DNA of 44,504 nt from an uncultured Actinomycetes bacterium (GTDB lineage Bacteria > Actinomycetota > Actinomycetes > Nanopelagicales > Nanopelagicaceae), in the NCBI GenBank assembly GCA_903852585.1, contig CAINRG010000008.1, forward strand, positions 1 to 44,504, in the 5' to 3' direction. The position numbers were made by a program, and so were the translations under genes. Below are positions 1 to 8,593 of this stretch, piece after piece. Numbering within the stretch: the first letter of the stretch is position 1; every line of letters starts with the position of its first letter. A model generated the notes under the pieces. It saw nothing but the letters and a program-made list of their open reading frames with translations, was not told where the DNA came from and made no database searches.

Positions 1-156
1 TCTTGCGGCGCTTTGCAGGTGCCTTCTTAGCAGCTGGCTTAGCAGCAGCCTTCTTGCGGCGCTTTGCAGGTGCCTTCTTAGCAGCTGGCTTAGCAGCAGC
101 CTTCTTGCGGCGCTTTGCAGGTGCCTTCTTTGCAGCAGCTGGCTTAGCAGCTGCCT
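1..156 (-). repeat. In-frame 51-nt tandem repeats in the histone-like gene
   Basis: The TCTTGCGGCG junction recurs at 1, 52 and 103 (period 51), then as a diverged copy at 157 (period 54, one extra Ala codon). The first copies are nearly identical base for base, which suggests recent unit duplication. The unit encodes 17 residues, so copy-number change keeps the frame. The array continues beyond the left edge. Confidence 0.85.
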
Positions 157-232
157 TCTTACGACGCTTTGCAGGTGCTGCTTTAGCAGCTGCCTTCTTA
201 CGCTTTGGAGCAGATTTCTTAGCTGCAGCCAT
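1..232 (-). CDS. Lys/Ala-rich histone H1-like nucleoid protein (partial, runs off left edge)
   Basis: The minus strand reads from ATG at 232 through at least 77 codons with no stop before the window edge. The product is almost only Lys, Ala, Arg and Pro, built from repeats of the form KKAAAKPAAKKAPAKRR. Such tails are known from eukaryotic H1, chlamydial Hc1 and the C-terminal half of actinobacterial HupS, where they bind DNA non-specifically. Here the tail begins about ten residues after the start, with no HU fold before it. An AGGAGA Shine-Dalgarno sits five to six bases upstream. The C-terminus and total length cannot be seen. A DNA-compacting role is inferred from composition alone. Confidence 0.75.
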   Translation of the reverse strand, partial: MAAAKKSAPKRKKAAAKAAPAKRRKKAAAKPAAAKKAPAKRRKKAAAKPAAKKAPAKRRKKAAAKPAAKKAPAKRRK

Positions 233-334
233 TTGGATCTCCTATCGGAATGGTTCGATCCGTCACCGAACCTGTTCAAGGAGAATCGTGACAGCATTCG
301 CAAAAACATTCCACTATTTAGAATAAAAAAACCA

Positions 335-348
335 GTGCGTGTCGCAAC
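335..348. terminator. Possible weak terminator downstream of the MFS gene
   Basis: A short imperfect hairpin (GTGCG facing CGCAAC, one bulge) is flanked by an A-run at 325-331 and a T-rich run at 349-369. Read on the minus strand it lies 46 bases after the MFS stop and is followed by six or more T. The stem is weak. The rest of 233-393 holds the upstream region of the histone-like gene and nothing else recognisable. Confidence 0.3.
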
Positions 349-393
349 TTTATTTTTTATTTTTTTTGTGCAGATTCGCGAATTTTTTCACTA

Positions 394-1656
394 CTACTCC
401 GAATTTTTTGCGGATTTTTCTTTTTCAAGGACGAATTCATTGGTTCTGACGTCATATTTTCTAAATTTTGGCAGTAAACCAGCCGCTAAAACGACAAAAC
501 CGATGCACATCAGCCCTCCAGAGACCACAGATGTCCGCAAATTAGTCCATGCAGCCATTGTTCCGGAGCGCATTTGGCCTCCCAGTGGTCCAACGGAGTA
601 AGAAAGTAATTCAATTCCCCCCAACCGACCCCGATATTCATCGGCTATGGATTGATTCCACACAAGGGATCGAAAAAGTGCGCTGACTTCATCGGCGGCG
701 CCAGCAAGAGTCAGGCAAACCAGGACGAGGGCGAGTGAATGGAATGTCCCAGCTAGTGCAACAAAACCTCCCCATGCAATTGCAGCAAACATGATTGCTC
801 GACCGTGATGGGGATAGTGCTTCATCCAACCTGAAGTCAGCGTCGTCAACATTGCACCAACTGTTATCGAGGAATAAAAGAGTCCCAGGGCCCACCGTGC
901 ATGCAAGGAGTCAGCCCAAAAGGGAAAGAGGGCTGTCGGCATTGCAAAGAACATTGCAGAAAGATCCACAAGATATGTACCGAGAAGGTCCTTTCGGGAG
1001 ATGGCATATTGCAAGCCATCTATAAGGCTTTTGAAGCTTGGGGGAACACTCTTTGCCCCAGGAGGAACGGGCTTAAGAAGTGAAATAAAAATGAGGGACA
1101 TGACATAACTAATGACATCAATTGCATAACCGGTAGAAACACCGGCTGTTGAAACAATGAGGCCGCCAATCGATGGTCCAACAATTGCACCTACTTGCCA
1201 ACGAAGTCCCATGAGTGCATTTGCAGAGGACATATCTTCATGCTTCACAATTCTAGGAAGAATCGCACCAAGGCTTGGCCCGGATAAACCTGACAGTCCG
1301 GCGAATGCGGCGCCAACAAAGTACAAGACAAGAACGTGAGGATGTGGCAAAACGGCATTGATGAAAAGGATGACGGTCATGAGAAGAGAAGAGGCCTCGG
1401 CAATGAGGATCATTTTTTTGCGATCGACGGCATCGGCAAGAACTCCGCCGTAGAGTCCAAAAATTATGAGAGGAGCGAGCTGTACAAGTCCCATCAAGCC
1501 GACTGCGACATATGAATTTGTCAGAATCTTGATCTGGAATGGAAGGGCGACCATGGTCATCGCCGAACCAAGACGAGTAATCATTCCTGAGGCAAAAAGA
1601 AGGCGAAGTTCCCGATATTTCTTGAGAGGGGAGATATCAAGGGCAAATTTGCGCAT
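394..1656 (-). CDS. MFS transporter, MFS_3 / EntS-like exporter
   Basis: This is a 420-residue integral membrane protein with about 12 hydrophobic segments in two halves. The conserved MFS motif A is visible in the loop after the second segment as GGVLADAVDRKK. Length and opening resemble the enterobactin exporter EntS / MFS_3 families, which are proton-driven exporters of small molecules. The substrate cannot be read from sequence. The ATG at 1656 is preceded by TAGATT and six bases, so a leaderless transcript is likely. It stands alone between the histone-like gene and panB, all on the minus strand but with separate promoters. Confidence 0.82.
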   Translation of the reverse strand: MRKFALDISPLKKYRELRLLFASGMITRLGSAMTMVALPFQIKILTNSYVAVGLMGLVQLAPLIIFGLYGGVLADAVDRKKMILIAEASSLLMTVILFINAVLPHPHVLVLYFVGAAFAGLSGLSGPSLGAILPRIVKHEDMSSANALMGLRWQVGAIVGPSIGGLIVSTAGVSTGYAIDVISYVMSLIFISLLKPVPPGAKSVPPSFKSLIDGLQYAISRKDLLGTYLVDLSAMFFAMPTALFPFWADSLHARWALGLFYSSITVGAMLTTLTSGWMKHYPHHGRAIMFAAIAWGGFVALAGTFHSLALVLVCLTLAGAADEVSALFRSLVWNQSIADEYRGRLGGIELLSYSVGPLGGQMRSGTMAAWTNLRTSVVSGGLMCIGFVVLAAGLLPKFRKYDVRTNEFVLEKEKSAKNSE

Positions 1657-1662
1657 GAGATA

Positions 1663-1668
1663 AATCTA
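1663..1668 (-). promoter_or_regulatory. -10 element for a leaderless MFS transcript
   Basis: TAGATT lies on the minus strand six bases before the ATG at 1656. The transcription start would fall on or next to the start codon, and no Shine-Dalgarno is present. Confidence 0.5.
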
Positions 1669-1687
1669 TCTGCAAATCCCAGTTGCC

Positions 1688-2536
1688 TTAGTGAAAAGTC
1701 TCGGCTTCGCTAGGAAAGGCCGAACTTTCAACATCCTTCTTCCATGCGATTGCCGCATCTTTCATGGCTCTTCGAAGATCAATATATGCGCGGGCAAATC
1801 GGGGCGCATTTTCAGTGAGCCCCATCAAATCCGTCCAAACCAAGACTTGGGCATCGGTGCCATTTCCGGCCCCAATTCCAATAATGGGGAGAGGTAATTC
1901 CTGAGCAATTTCAGATGCAAGTTCGGCAGGGACCAGTTCTAAAACAATAGCGAAAACTCCCGCAGCGACAAGTGCGCGGGCATCTTCTTTTATTCTCTCA
2001 GCATCATCCCCTCGGCCCTGAACTTTAAAACCCCCCATGGCGTGAACTGATTGTGGGGTGAGACCCAGGTGGCCCATAACAGGAATCCCAGCAGAAACCA
2101 GGGCTTGGATTTGAGGAACGATTCGCTTTCCACCCTCAAGCTTTACTGCTTGGACCTTCGCCTCTTTAAAAAAGCGCACTCCCGTCTCAAGGGCTTGGGA
2201 GGGGGATGACTCATACGAGCCAAATGGAAAATCGGCAACAACAAGTGCTGTGGAATTTCCACGGACGACAGCCCTGGCGAGTGGAATTAATTCATCCACA
2301 GTCACGGGGATTGTGTTCTCTTCACCAAGAAAATTATTTCCCGCTGAATCTCCAACAAGAAGAACGGGGATCTGGGCATCTTCAAAGACTGAGGCAGTCA
2401 TCTGCTCATAGCAGGTCAACATTGCCCACTTTTCGCCACGCTTTTTCATTGCTGCAAGGTGGGAAATTGTCAGGCGCGAAGTAGATTCGTTTGCCGTTCG
2501 GGAGACTTCTCGGGAGAAGCTGGACTTGTTAGGCAT
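1688..2536 (-). CDS. panB: 3-methyl-2-oxobutanoate hydroxymethyltransferase
   Basis: PanB transfers the one-carbon unit of 5,10-methylene-THF to 2-oxoisovalerate, giving ketopantoate, the first step towards pantothenate and CoA. The 282 residues match the family length. The sequence has the early block MLTCYEQMTA, the metal and substrate segment LLVGDSAGN, EGG in KLEGGKRIV, and the GHLGLTPQS and IIGIGAGNGTD blocks. An AAAGAGGT Shine-Dalgarno precedes the ATG at 2536. It is divergent from nadE across about 100 bases, so two cofactor genes share one intergenic region. No panC or panD is in the window. Confidence 0.95.
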   Translation of the reverse strand: MPNKSSFSREVSRTANESTSRLTISHLAAMKKRGEKWAMLTCYEQMTASVFEDAQIPVLLVGDSAGNNFLGEENTIPVTVDELIPLARAVVRGNSTALVVADFPFGSYESSPSQALETGVRFFKEAKVQAVKLEGGKRIVPQIQALVSAGIPVMGHLGLTPQSVHAMGGFKVQGRGDDAERIKEDARALVAAGVFAIVLELVPAELASEIAQELPLPIIGIGAGNGTDAQVLVWTDLMGLTENAPRFARAYIDLRRAMKDAAIAWKKDVESSAFPSEAETFH

Positions 2537-2628
2537 AACTGATACCTCTTTCGATCAAGGCCTGCAAAGGTCCCTGTCTGTCGTTGGTGGGAAAAGTCTA
2601 TCCCGCTTTCTTGTCGAGGAGTGAAGGG

Positions 2629-2634
2629 TAGGCT
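2629..2634 (+). promoter_or_regulatory. -10 element for a leaderless nadE transcript
   Basis: TAGGCT lies six bases before ATG 2641, which decides that start over the in-frame TTG at 2635. No -35 match is evident. Confidence 0.5.
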
Positions 2635-2640
2635 TTGCAT

Positions 2641-4329
2641 ATGACGAGCCACCAAGCCCAGATTCGGGTGGCCCTTGCGCAGATGAATCCAACTGTGGGC
2701 GATCTTGCGGGAAATTCATCCAAAATTCTGCATCAAGCACAGCTTGCCCATACAGCCGGTGCCCACCTCATTCTCTTTCCCGAGATGGTTTTAACCGGAT
2801 ACCCCGTAGAAGATTTAGCGCTTCGATCCACATTTCGCGATGCCTCCAAGAAAGCACTCGCGCAGCTTGCTCCGCTACTTCCTCCAGAGCTGGCTGCGGT
2901 CATTGGCTATCTTGAAGAGAGCGAGAACGGCAAACCACAAAATGCGGTTGCCCTTATTCACCAGGGAGAAATTCGCGCTCGCTACATAAAGCACCACCTA
3001 CCTAACTATGGCGTCTTTGATGAATTTAGAAATTTTGTGGCGGGTTCAGAGTCTTTGATCTTTCGACTTCATGGCATCGATATTGGTCTTGCCATTTGTG
3101 AGGATATTTGGAGATTTGAAGGACCGATAGCAAACCTTGCCGGCCGCGCACCTGGTCTTGTCCTTGTTCCAAACGGCTCGCCTTTTGAGCGAAATAAAGA
3201 TGATATTCGAGCAGCCCTAGTGCAAAAGCGTGCTCGAGAAATCGGAGCTCCTGTTGTCTATGTCAATATGACAGGAGGTCAGGATGAGCTTGTCTTTGAT
3301 GGCGACAGCATCGTGGTGGACTCACAAGGAGCTGTTCTTGCTCGGGCCCCACAATTTGATGACGCCCTCATCGTTGTAGATCTTGAATGCGATACAAGGA
3401 CATCCAAGCCCGATCTAATTATTTCAGATGGCACTGTGGCACCTTACGAAAAATTGGAATTAAAAAAATCTGCGCGCCTTGATGAAGCGGCTGAAATTTG
3501 GCAAGCCCTTGTTGTGGGCCTTCGCGACTATGTTGAAAAGAATAGATTTCCAAGCGTCATCCTTGGCCTTTCTGGCGGAATCGATTCTGCCGTCACTGCG
3601 GCAATTGCGGCAGATGCATTGGGACCGGCCCGGGTATTTGGTGTTGCGCTCCCAAGCAAATATTCCTCTGAGCATTCGCTGCATGATGCTGCGGATCTGG
3701 CTCATCGAATCGGTTTAAATCATCGAATCGTTCCCATCCAAGAAATGGTGGATCAGTTTGTTTCTCACCTCTCACTCACCGGTCTTGCCGAGGAGAATGT
3801 ACAAGCGCGTGTTCGTGGAACAACATTGATGGGAATTTCCAATCAAGAGGGTCACTTAGTTTTGGCCACAGGAAATAAATCAGAACTTGCCGTTGGATAT
3901 TCCACGATGTACGGCGATGCGGTCGGGGGATATGCACCGATAAAAGATTTGCTCAAAATGCAGGTGTGGGAGATTGCTCGATGGAGAAATGAAAAGGCAA
4001 AAATGCGGGGAGAAGTGGCCCCCATCCCTGAAAGCTCCATTTCAAAAGAACCGTCTGCAGAATTGCGCCCTGACCAAAAGGATTCTGATTCACTTCCAGA
4101 TTACGAGCTCCTCGATGCGATGCTTGAAATTTATATCGAGCAGGACGGTGGACTCGAGGGGCTACTTACTGCCGGTTTTAGCAAAGAGCTTGCAACAAGG
4201 ACTGTTGCGATGGTGGATCGAGCCGAATACAAGCGCCGCCAATATCCACCGGGCACAAAGATTTCTTCTCGAGCCTTTGGCAAGGATCGTCGTTTGCCAA
4301 TTACGAGCAAGTGGCGCGAAAACTTATAA
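2641..4329 (+). CDS. nadE: Glutamine-dependent NAD(+) synthetase
   Basis: This two-domain enzyme makes NAD from deamido-NAD, ATP and glutamine. The N-terminal nitrilase-type glutaminase (about residues 8-265) shows the Glu in FPEMVLTGYP, the Lys in YIKHHLPNYG and the catalytic Cys in LAICEDIW. The C-terminal ATP-pyrophosphatase domain carries SGGIDS at residues 311-316 and the synthetase block LATGNKSELAVGY. At 562 residues it belongs to the shorter two-domain bacterial type, not the roughly 680-residue mycobacterial type. The ATG at 2641 is preferred for its leaderless -10. Confidence 0.95.
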   Translation: MTSHQAQIRVALAQMNPTVGDLAGNSSKILHQAQLAHTAGAHLILFPEMVLTGYPVEDLALRSTFRDASKKALAQLAPLLPPELAAVIGYLEESENGKPQNAVALIHQGEIRARYIKHHLPNYGVFDEFRNFVAGSESLIFRLHGIDIGLAICEDIWRFEGPIANLAGRAPGLVLVPNGSPFERNKDDIRAALVQKRAREIGAPVVYVNMTGGQDELVFDGDSIVVDSQGAVLARAPQFDDALIVVDLECDTRTSKPDLIISDGTVAPYEKLELKKSARLDEAAEIWQALVVGLRDYVEKNRFPSVILGLSGGIDSAVTAAIAADALGPARVFGVALPSKYSSEHSLHDAADLAHRIGLNHRIVPIQEMVDQFVSHLSLTGLAEENVQARVRGTTLMGISNQEGHLVLATGNKSELAVGYSTMYGDAVGGYAPIKDLLKMQVWEIARWRNEKAKMRGEVAPIPESSISKEPSAELRPDQKDSDSLPDYELLDAMLEIYIEQDGGLEGLLTAGFSKELATRTVAMVDRAEYKRRQYPPGTKISSRAFGKDRRLPITSKWRENL

Positions 4330-4330
4330 T
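4325..4330 (+). promoter_or_regulatory. Consensus -10 element for the metYX transcript
   Basis: A perfect TATAAT overlaps the nadE stop codon and lies 18 bases before the riboswitch aptamer, which sets transcription start near 4337. The -35 region is weak (TTACGA at 4301-4306, 18-base spacer). The promoter is therefore embedded in the end of nadE. Confidence 0.6.
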
Positions 4331-4347
4331 CGTTTAATATTTTCCCA

Positions 4348-4460
4348 GGTCACGAGTTCCAATGTTTAGCCCCGGCTTATTGGACGGCAACCCTCCACCA
4401 CGGTGGGGTGCTCCGGGTGAAGACCAGGTCGACTGCACAGTGCAGCGGCAAGCGTGGGTC
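4348..4460 (+). promoter_or_regulatory. SAM-IV riboswitch upstream of metY
   Basis: The leader carries the SAM-IV hallmarks in order: GGTCACGAG at the 5' side of P1, AGCCCCGGCTTATTGGACGG, the SAM-core GGCAACCCTCCACC, CGGTGGGGTGCTCCGGGTGA, the closing AGACCAGG, then a CTGCA/TGCAG hairpin and GCGGCAAGCGTGGGTC. SAM-IV shares the SAM-I binding core but differs in its peripheral helices, and is known mainly from actinobacteria. It sits directly before the sulfhydrylase metY. A possible translational platform follows: CTCCT (4479-4483) can pair with the Shine-Dalgarno AGGAG (4493-4497), while ATACA (4461-4465) can pair with TGTAT (4483-4487), and the two cannot form together. Identity is firm; the switching mechanism is inferred. 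Confidence 0.9.
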
Positions 4461-4503
4461 ATACAAAGCGGTAGGGCCCTCCTGTATCTATAAGGAGCGT
4501 AAT

Positions 4504-5823
4504 ATGTCATTTGATTTAGCAAAATCTTCCTTTGAAACACGTCAGATTCACGCTGGGCAAGTACCAGATCCAACAACAGGTGCGCGAGCACTTCCTATTT
4601 ATCAAACAACTGCCTACCAATTCAAAGATACAACCCATGCTGCAAATCTCTTTGGACTAGCCGAGCTTGGAAATATTTACACCCGCATCATGAATCCAAC
4701 CCAGGATGCTGTCGAACAACGCATTGCTTCTCTTGAAGGAGGAGTAGCAGCCCTTCTTGTCTCATCAGGATCGGCCGCAACGACATATGCAATCCAAAAT
4801 GTTGCCGAAGCTGGCGATCACATTGTTTCCTCCCCAAGCCTTTATGGTGGTACTTATAACCTCTTCCATTACACATTGAAAAAGTTCGGCATAGATGTGA
4901 CATTTGTCGAGAACCCAGATGATCCAGAGTCATGGCGTAAGGCTGTTCGCCCTAATACAAAAGCGTTTTTTGGTGAAACGATCGCCAATCCAAAGAATGA
5001 TATTTTAGATATCGAAACTGTGGCAAAGATTGCACACGAAAATGGCGTTCCTCTCATTGTCGATAACACAGTTGCGACACCATATTTGATTCGTCCTATT
5101 GAATACGGTGCCGACGTCGTTGTTCACTCAGCAACAAAGTTCTTATCCGGTCATGGAACTGCTGTTGTTGGCGCAATTGTGGATGCCGGTAATTTCGATT
5201 ACGCAAAACATGTTGCTAAATTCCCTGGATTCAATGAGCCAGACCCTTCCTACCACGGCCTTGTTTATTCACAAGCTTTGGGAGTCGGCTCGCCATTTGG
5301 AGCAAATCTTTCTTACATCTTTAAGATTCGCCTGACACTTTTGCGCGATACTGGTGCTGCAGTCAGCCCATTTAATGCCTGGCTGCTTGCTCAGGGTCTT
5401 GAGACTCTCTCCCTTCGTATCGAACGTCACGTCGAAAATGCAAAGAACTTGGCGACCTGGCTTGAGAAGCAACCTCACGTTGAAAAGGTCAATTATGCAG
5501 CGCTTGCTTCCTCTCCATGGCATGCATTGGCAACAAAGTACGCACCCAAGGGAAGTGGATCCGTTCTCTCCTTCGAATTAAAGGGTGGAGTGGAAGCCGG
5601 TAAGAAGTTCATCGAAGCTCTGGTGCTTCATTCACATGTAGCAAATATCGGCGATGTTCGATCCCTGGCTATTCATCCTGCTTCAACGACGCACTCTCAA
5701 CTCTCAGCTGAAGAGCAACTTGCAGCAGGTGTTACGCCAGGGCTTGTTCGCCTCTCAGTTGGTATTGAAAATATCGAGGATATCAAGGCCGATATTGAAG
5801 GAGGGTTTGCAGCTTCTCGCTAG
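4504..5823 (+). CDS. metY: O-acetylhomoserine sulfhydrylase
   Basis: This PLP enzyme condenses O-acetylhomoserine with sulfide (or methanethiol) to give homocysteine (or methionine). At 439 residues it has the MetY length, longer than the roughly 380-400 of cystathionine synthase or lyase. The Cys/Met PLP family signature is clear: YTRIMNPT near residue 60, SSGSAA for phosphate binding, VDNTVATPYL, and the PLP lysine in HSATKFLSGHG at residue 212. The ATG at 4504 has AGGAG at 4493-4497. Longer in-frame reading into the leader would run through the riboswitch and is rejected. metX follows after 24 bases, presumably in one SAM-controlled unit. Confidence 0.95.
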   Translation: MSFDLAKSSFETRQIHAGQVPDPTTGARALPIYQTTAYQFKDTTHAANLFGLAELGNIYTRIMNPTQDAVEQRIASLEGGVAALLVSSGSAATTYAIQNVAEAGDHIVSSPSLYGGTYNLFHYTLKKFGIDVTFVENPDDPESWRKAVRPNTKAFFGETIANPKNDILDIETVAKIAHENGVPLIVDNTVATPYLIRPIEYGADVVVHSATKFLSGHGTAVVGAIVDAGNFDYAKHVAKFPGFNEPDPSYHGLVYSQALGVGSPFGANLSYIFKIRLTLLRDTGAAVSPFNAWLLAQGLETLSLRIERHVENAKNLATWLEKQPHVEKVNYAALASSPWHALATKYAPKGSGSVLSFELKGGVEAGKKFIEALVLHSHVANIGDVRSLAIHPASTTHSQLSAEEQLAAGVTPGLVRLSVGIENIEDIKADIEGGFAASR

Positions 5824-5847
5824 TCGAGAAAGTGCAAGACTTCCCCT

Positions 5848-6954
5848 ATGAACTCTGGATCTGAGAAACATCTAGTGACCGGGGCTTGGCTTGAAGGCCA
5901 AGACCCCGGCGCTCGAGCATTTCTTGATATTGGAGATCTTGAATTGGAATCCGGGCAAGTCATCGCGAATGCGCGCATTGCCTACCAAACATGGGGAACT
6001 CTCAACGCAGATAAATCCAATGCAATTCTGGTCAATCATGCGATGACGGGTTGGTCTGATGTTCCGGGGTGGTGGCCATCGATGGTCGGCCCTGACTTAC
6101 CTCTTGATTCGAATAAATATTTCATCATCTGCCCCAACGTCATTGGAGGATGCCAAGGAAGCACTGGGCCTTCAACTATTGCACCGGATGGCAAGCCGTG
6201 GGGATCGCGTTTTCCATCTGTGACAATTCGCGATTTAGTGGAGGCAGAAGTTCGCGTTGCAAACGCCTTTGGAATTAAGCGATGGGTTCTCTGCCTTGGG
6301 CCATCCCTGGGAGGAATGCGCTCTTTGGAATGGGCGATTCAATATCCCGATCGCGTTGGAGCCATCTGCACTATCGGCTCATCCGCTGTTGCGACAGGCG
6401 ATCAAATCGGTGGATTCTCAACGCAGATCCGCGCCATCAAGGCAGATGCATATTTCAACGGTGGGGATTACTACACCCAATCAAAGGGCCCTGTTGAAGG
6501 AATGGGAATTGCTCGCCGTATTGCTCACCTGACATATCGAACTGAAGGGGAGATGGATGTTCGATTTGGTCGCGAACTCCAAGGAGATGACACGGGCCGT
6601 TACGCGGTTGAGTCATATCTTGACCACCAGGCGGAGAAACTTTCCAAACGATTTGATGCAAATACCTACATCGCCCTCACAGAAGCGATGGCCTCCCATG
6701 ATGTTGGCCGCGATCGTGGTGGAGTTGCCGCAGCCCTTTCGACAGTGAAAGTTCCAACTCTGGTTGTCTCCATCGACACCGATCGACTCTTTCCCCCTCG
6801 CCTTCAGGAAGAAATTGTTGAATTAGTTCCCACCGCGCAGCCCCTTGCCATCATTACTTCACCCTTTGGCCACGATGGATTTCTCATCGAGGTTGAGGAA
6901 GTCGGTAAATTGGTGAGAAAAGCGGTCGAATTAGGAGTCTCGAGTCAGCATTGA
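5848..6954 (+). CDS. metX: Homoserine O-acetyltransferase
   Basis: An alpha/beta-hydrolase acyltransferase that activates homoserine with acetyl-CoA, making the substrate of the preceding MetY. The 368 residues fit the family. The nucleophile elbow reads GPSLGGM with Ser153, the acid lies in SIDTDRLFPP (Asp310 or Asp312), and the base is in FGHDGFLIE (His342). The oxyanion-side block NHAMTGWSD is present. Acetyl- versus succinyl-CoA preference cannot be proved by eye; pairing with MetY supports acetyl. There is no clear Shine-Dalgarno, and it is probably co-transcribed with metY under the SAM-IV riboswitch. Confidence 0.93.
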   Translation: MNSGSEKHLVTGAWLEGQDPGARAFLDIGDLELESGQVIANARIAYQTWGTLNADKSNAILVNHAMTGWSDVPGWWPSMVGPDLPLDSNKYFIICPNVIGGCQGSTGPSTIAPDGKPWGSRFPSVTIRDLVEAEVRVANAFGIKRWVLCLGPSLGGMRSLEWAIQYPDRVGAICTIGSSAVATGDQIGGFSTQIRAIKADAYFNGGDYYTQSKGPVEGMGIARRIAHLTYRTEGEMDVRFGRELQGDDTGRYAVESYLDHQAEKLSKRFDANTYIALTEAMASHDVGRDRGGVAAALSTVKVPTLVVSIDTDRLFPPRLQEEIVELVPTAQPLAIITSPFGHDGFLIEVEEVGKLVRKAVELGVSSQH

Positions 6955-7011
6955 GGCTCGCCACACGCTCGCGAAGAGCTTTTCGATGTGCATAAAGGCC
7001 TGTGGACAATT

Positions 7012-7017
7012 TATAAT
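7012..7017 (+). promoter_or_regulatory. -10 element upstream of the primary sigma gene
   Basis: TATAAT occurs in the 130-base gap between metX and the sigma gene and predicts a leader of about 60 bases. The GTG at 7085 has the Shine-Dalgarno AAAGGATG. No convincing -35 box is seen. Confidence 0.45.
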
Positions 7018-7084
7018 ATAGCCAGTACCAAATCGCGGCGGTCCCAATGAAAAATGGGAAAGCCAAAATAACAAAGGATGCTCT

Positions 7085-8593
7085 GTGCCTGTAACTCGTG
7101 CGCCCAAAAACGGCGCTGCAGTAAAGAAAGCAGCAAAGAAGTCGGCTGCAAAGAAGGCCGTGCCTGCGAAAAAGGTAGTTGCGAAGAAAGTTGCGCAAAA
7201 ATCTCCAACGAAGAAAGCCGCACCCGCAAAAAAGCCACATCGCTTTCCAACAAAAGCTGAACTTGAAGCACTTCGCATTGCTCGTGAAGCAGAAGAAAAA
7301 GCAAAATTAGAGAAAAAGAAAGCACATCGCTTTCCAACAAAAGCTGAACTCGAAGCGCGAAAGCGTGCAGAGGCGGGACTTCCTCCTCTTGATGAGGTAG
7401 CCGGCACTCCTTCAAAGACGGATGCAAAGACTGATGCAAAAACTGATGCAAAAACGGGGAAGCCTGTTGTTACAAAGATTGATGGGGAAGAAGTCGAACT
7501 TGAAGAAGTCGAACTTGAAGATCTTGAAACTTTGGTTGAAGAAGTTACCGAAATTGTTGAGGCAGAAAAAGATGAGATCCGCGTTGTAAACGTAGCTGAA
7601 GAATCTCATAATGAAGAGAACGCTTTCACAATTAAAGATTCTGAAGAAGACGATGCCCCCGCGCAAACAGTTCTCACTGCTGGTGCAACGGCGGACCCAG
7701 TTAAGGATTACCTCAAGCTCATTGGACGCGTACCTCTTCTTAATGCCGAGATGGAAGTAGAACTTTCACTTCAGGTTGAAGCAGGTCTCTTTGCTGAAGA
7801 GATGATTACAAAAGATAAGAAGATGGATAAGAAGCTCAAGCGCGAACTTGAGACTCTTGTTTTGCAAGGAAAGCGTGCGAAAAACCACCTCCTCGAAGCA
7901 AACCTTCGCCTTGTTGTTTCTCTTGCAAAGCGCTACACCGGCCGCGGAATGTTATTCCTGGATCTCATTCAAGAAGGAAACCTCGGACTTATTCGTGCAG
8001 TTGAGAAGTTTGACTACACAAAGGGTTACAAGTTCTCAACTTATGCAACATGGTGGATTCGCCAGGCTATTACTCGTGCCATGGCTGACCAAGCAAGAAC
8101 AATTCGTATCCCTGTGCACATGGTTGAAGTCATCAACAAACTTGCTCGTGTTCAGCGTCAGATGTTGCAAGATCTTGGTCGCGAACCGACACCAGAAGAG
8201 CTTGCAAAAGAACTTGATATGACACCTGAAAAGGTTGTCGAGGTTCAAAAGTATGGCCGCGAACCAATCTCACTTCACACTCCACTTGGTGAAGAAGGCG
8301 ATTCAGAGTTCGGTGACTTGATTGAAGATTCTGAAGCAATTGTTCCTGCAGATGCCGTCTCTTTTACGCTTCTACAAGAACAACTTCACTCAGTTCTCGA
8401 CACATTGTCAGAACGTGAAGCAGGAGTTGTTGCGATGCGATTTGGTCTAACCGATGGCCAGCCAAAGACATTAGATGAAATCGGCAAGGTTTACGGTGTT
8501 ACTCGTGAACGTATTCGCCAGATTGAATCCAAGACAATGTCGAAGCTTCGTCACCCATCACGCAGCCAAGTTCTGCGCGATTACCTTGACTAA
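7085..8593 (+). CDS. rpoD: Primary RNA polymerase sigma factor, HrdB/SigA type
   Basis: Group 1 sigma-70 factor of 502 residues. Residues 1-200 are a low-complexity N-terminal extension: Lys/Ala-rich to about 50, then [11 protein letters not shown] twice (52-62 and 81-91), a DAKT repeat near 112-124, then strongly acidic to 190. Conserved regions follow: 1.2 from about 202, region 2 (about 265-345) with [14 protein letters not shown] and the -10-reading [13 protein letters not shown], region 3 from about 346, and region 4 with [12 protein letters not shown] near 472-483. Lys-rich extensions are known in Streptomyces HrdB. The start is GTG 7085. It is the likely main reader of the TANNNT promoters seen in this window. 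Confidence 0.95.
   Translation: MPVTRAPKNGAAVKKAAKKSAAKKAVPAKKVVAKKVAQKSPTKKAAPAKKPHRFPTKAELEALRIAREAEEKAKLEKKKAHRFPTKAELEARKRAEAGLPPLDEVAGTPSKTDAKTDAKTDAKTGKPVVTKIDGEEVELEEVELEDLETLVEEVTEIVEAEKDEIRVVNVAEESHNEENAFTIKDSEEDDAPAQTVLTAGATADPVKDYLKLIGRVPLLNAEMEVELSLQVEAGLFAEEMITKDKKMDKKLKRELETLVLQGKRAKNHLLEANLRLVVSLAKRYTGRGMLFLDLIQEGNLGLIRAVEKFDYTKGYKFSTYATWWIRQAITRAMADQARTIRIPVHMVEVINKLARVQRQMLQDLGREPTPEELAKELDMTPEKVVEVQKYGREPISLHTPLGEEGDSEFGDLIEDSEAIVPADAVSFTLLQEQLHSVLDTLSEREAGVVAMRFGLTDGQPKTLDEIGKVYGVTRERIRQIESKTMSKLRHPSRSQVLRDYLD

Noticed and set aside
1-156. 51-nt repeats as a CRISPR array
   Set aside because: No unique spacers; the repeats are contiguous and in frame in a Lys/Ala-rich protein.
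3-326. 107-residue plus-strand reading frame rich in Ala, Leu, Phe and Arg
   Set aside because: It is the complement of the Lys/Ala repeat gene, and its repeats simply mirror that gene.
4334-4591. Minus-strand ORF across the metY leader
   Set aside because: It is the complement of the SAM-IV aptamer and metY start.
6884-7451. Several minus-strand ORFs rich in Phe, Ala and Leu opposite the sigma gene start
   Set aside because: They arise from the complement of Lys/Ala codons in the sigma N-terminus.
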